Shown here in pieces: positions 4,900 through 6,123 of a stretch of 6,123 nt of DNA; within the stretch, counting starts at the first letter, position 1; each line of letters opens with the position of its first letter. This DNA comes from an uncultured Caulobacteraceae bacterium (GTDB lineage: Bacteria; Pseudomonadota; Alphaproteobacteria; Caulobacterales; Caulobacteraceae), in NCBI GenBank assembly GCA_946480495.1, contig CAMLKO010000067.1, positions 1 to 6,123 on the forward strand, in the 5' to 3' direction. The notes below the pieces were generated by a model, which searched no databases, was not told the DNA's origin, and was given only the letters and a program-made list of their open reading frames with translations. The position numbers were made by a program, and so were the translations under genes.

Positions 4900-6123
4900 T
4901 TAGCCGCCGAAACCGACGGCGATCTTGAAGTACGGCCCGTCGATGGTGCGGTCGAAGCTCTCGTGCTCGGCGAAACCTGCATCGATGGCGTCGAAGTACT
5001 TCTCCCAACGATAGCCCGCACCGACCTTGACCCGCTGGATCTCGTAGGAGAGCCCCAGCGACAGATCGACCATCGGCACAGTCGCCGACTTGGACCGCTG
5101 GATGGCCACGGGCGTCGGGGTGACGTTGTCGAGGAAGGCCCCCGAATTGACCCCATAATACTTGCCGTAGAAGTGATAGGAGCGCTCCGAACCGACGATA
5201 TTCGTCCGCTGCTTGCCGAACAGCACCCCGCCGGTCGCCGACCAGTCCACGTCGAGATGGCCCGTCGTGTCGTTCCCGATCAATCGCTGGGCCGCATCCC
5301 AGGTGAAGGTCGGACCCGCGCCCTTGAACTCGCGCTCGGCGTCGAACGAGGCGGAAAGCGCGTCCGCGTTCGCATAATATTTGAAGAAACCCTCCGGCAA
5401 CTCGAAGTTGGTGATGCCGTTCATCGTGGCCTGCGTGGAGGACCGCAGCCGGGCATAGCGAAGACCGGCGCTGACCTGCGAGCGGTTCAGGATGCCGATG
5501 CCGAAATCGCGCCCAACCTCGAAATCGACAACAAGGTTTTCTTCCTTGTCGCGCCAGGTGGCGTCTGACCAATTCACCGGCGTGACAAGGGCGCCGGGGT
5601 TATAGAAGTAGCCGGCCGGGTACCCATAGAATTCGTAGGTCGGATCACACAGGGCGTTGCCCTGCGGGATCGGCCAGTCGCGCGAGAACAGACAGGCGGC
5701 GGGTCCTGCGACCTCGCCCTGGTGCACGCGTGCGGTTTCGCTGTTGGTGCGCGAGGTTCGCGCCCCCGCGGACACCCACCAGCTCGCGGCCGTGGGCCGA
5801 TAGGTCAGCCGCACTTCGCGGCCGTCGCCCCAATCGAGATCGCGGTTCTGCGCCGCCAGTGGATCGATGGCCGACGAAAAGGTCGGATCGCCCGCCGAGT
5901 CGAGGTACCAGCTCGGCGTCAGTTTTTCAGCAGGCGCATCGTGATGCTGCACCTGACCCGCGATCTCGATCGTCAGCGGATAAGGTCCGGTGTGGTTCGG
6001 GTTCGCGCCGGTCCACCAGCCCTCGCCGGTCCAGTCCTTGGTGATCCTGAGGCCGTATAGCCGGGGCTCGGTGAGGAAGACGTTGGTGGTCAGGCCGGTG
6101 TCGTCGGAATTGAGGAAGGCGCC
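4900..6123 (-). CDS. Outer-membrane beta-barrel protein: TonB-receptor-like end followed by Lpg1974-like barrel domain (N-terminus outside window)
   Basis: The frame is open from the window edge (6123) to a TAA at 4902-4900, giving the last 407 residues; a GTG at 5952 is internal. Fragment residues 14-31 (NVFLTEPRLYGLRITKDW) look like the final strand of TonB-dependent receptors, which normally end at or near that aromatic residue. Here the chain runs on for 376 residues. That tail has many alternating aromatic/polar strands (RDLDWGDGREVRLTYRP, ASWWVSAGARTSR, VSAGLRYARL, PMVDLSLGLSYEI, KVGAGYRWEKYF) and ends DRTIDGPYFKIAVGFGG. The pattern resembles Lpg1974-family pore-forming outer-membrane proteins. 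Two Cys (144 and 159) sit in a probable surface loop and could form a disulfide. Plug and TonB box, if present, are outside the window. A terminator follows 39 nt downstream. Barrel nature is well supported; ligand, family split and fusion are inference. Confidence 0.8.
   Translation of the reverse strand, partial: GAFLNSDDTGLTTNVFLTEPRLYGLRITKDWTGEGWWTGANPNHTGPYPLTIEIAGQVQHHDAPAEKLTPSWYLDSAGDPTFSSAIDPLAAQNRDLDWGDGREVRLTYRPTAASWWVSAGARTSRTNSETARVHQGEVAGPAACLFSRDWPIPQGNALCDPTYEFYGYPAGYFYNPGALVTPVNWSDATWRDKEENLVVDFEVGRDFGIGILNRSQVSAGLRYARLRSSTQATMNGITNFELPEGFFKYYANADALSASFDAEREFKGAGPTFTWDAAQRLIGNDTTGHLDVDWSATGGVLFGKQRTNIVGSERSYHFYGKYYGVNSGAFLDNVTPTPVAIQRSKSATVPMVDLSLGLSYEIQRVKVGAGYRWEKYFDAIDAGFAEHESFDRTIDGPYFKIAVGFGG

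Noticed and set aside
4963..5568. A 201-codon + strand frame opposite the outer-membrane protein
   Set aside because: It is antisense to a frame with clear barrel-strand pattern, has no Shine-Dalgarno and matches no family I recognise.
5950..5952. GTG at 5952 as the start of a free-standing 350-aa outer-membrane protein
   Set aside because: The frame stays open for 57 more codons to the window edge, with receptor-like sequence, and there is no signal peptide after the GTG, which an outer-membrane protein would need.

Overview
The window is GC-rich DNA with dense, tightly packed genes. Its codon usage is so G/C-biased at third positions that long spurious ORFs lie antisense to real genes. A TonB-receptor-like end joined to a second barrel-like region, a DUF1330 protein and a 750-residue arylsulfatase of the non-secreted type together suggest an alphaproteobacterium, probably near Caulobacter/Phenylobacterium. 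That placement comes from family resemblance recalled from memory, not from a search.

Layout. (1) 1-213, + strand: the last 70 residues of a PfkB-family sugar/sugar-phosphate kinase, cut by the window edge. (2) 224-4320, - strand: three co-directional genes, read from high to low coordinates. They are a membrane-anchored or exported metallo-beta-lactamase (MBL) fold hydrolase resembling AtsA-type MBL arylsulfatases, a TetR-family regulator 20 nt behind it, and a large formylglycine-type arylsulfatase 75 nt further on. A possible additional promoter precedes the sulfatase. (3) 4407-4823, + strand: a small DUF1330 protein, divergent from the MBL gene. (4) 4833-4861: an intrinsic terminator acting on the - strand. 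(5) 4900-6123, - strand: the C-terminal 407 residues of an outer-membrane beta-barrel protein that continues past the window edge. It contains what looks like the usual end of a TonB-dependent receptor, followed by about 375 more residues resembling an Lpg1974-type outer-membrane barrel.

How it may work together (inference). The MBL-TetR-sulfatase cluster looks like a self-regulated unit for sulfate-ester hydrolysis. It carries two structurally unrelated hydrolase types: an exported or anchored zinc enzyme and a cytoplasmic calcium/formylglycine enzyme. The outer-membrane receptor could bring in a substrate, but it has its own terminator and is separated from the cluster by an oppositely oriented gene, so a shared function is only suggested by proximity. 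No tRNA, rRNA, CRISPR array, insertion sequence or other mobile element was seen. I found no clear undescribed system. The best leads are the apparent receptor/barrel fusion and the pairing of two sulfatase folds around one regulator.
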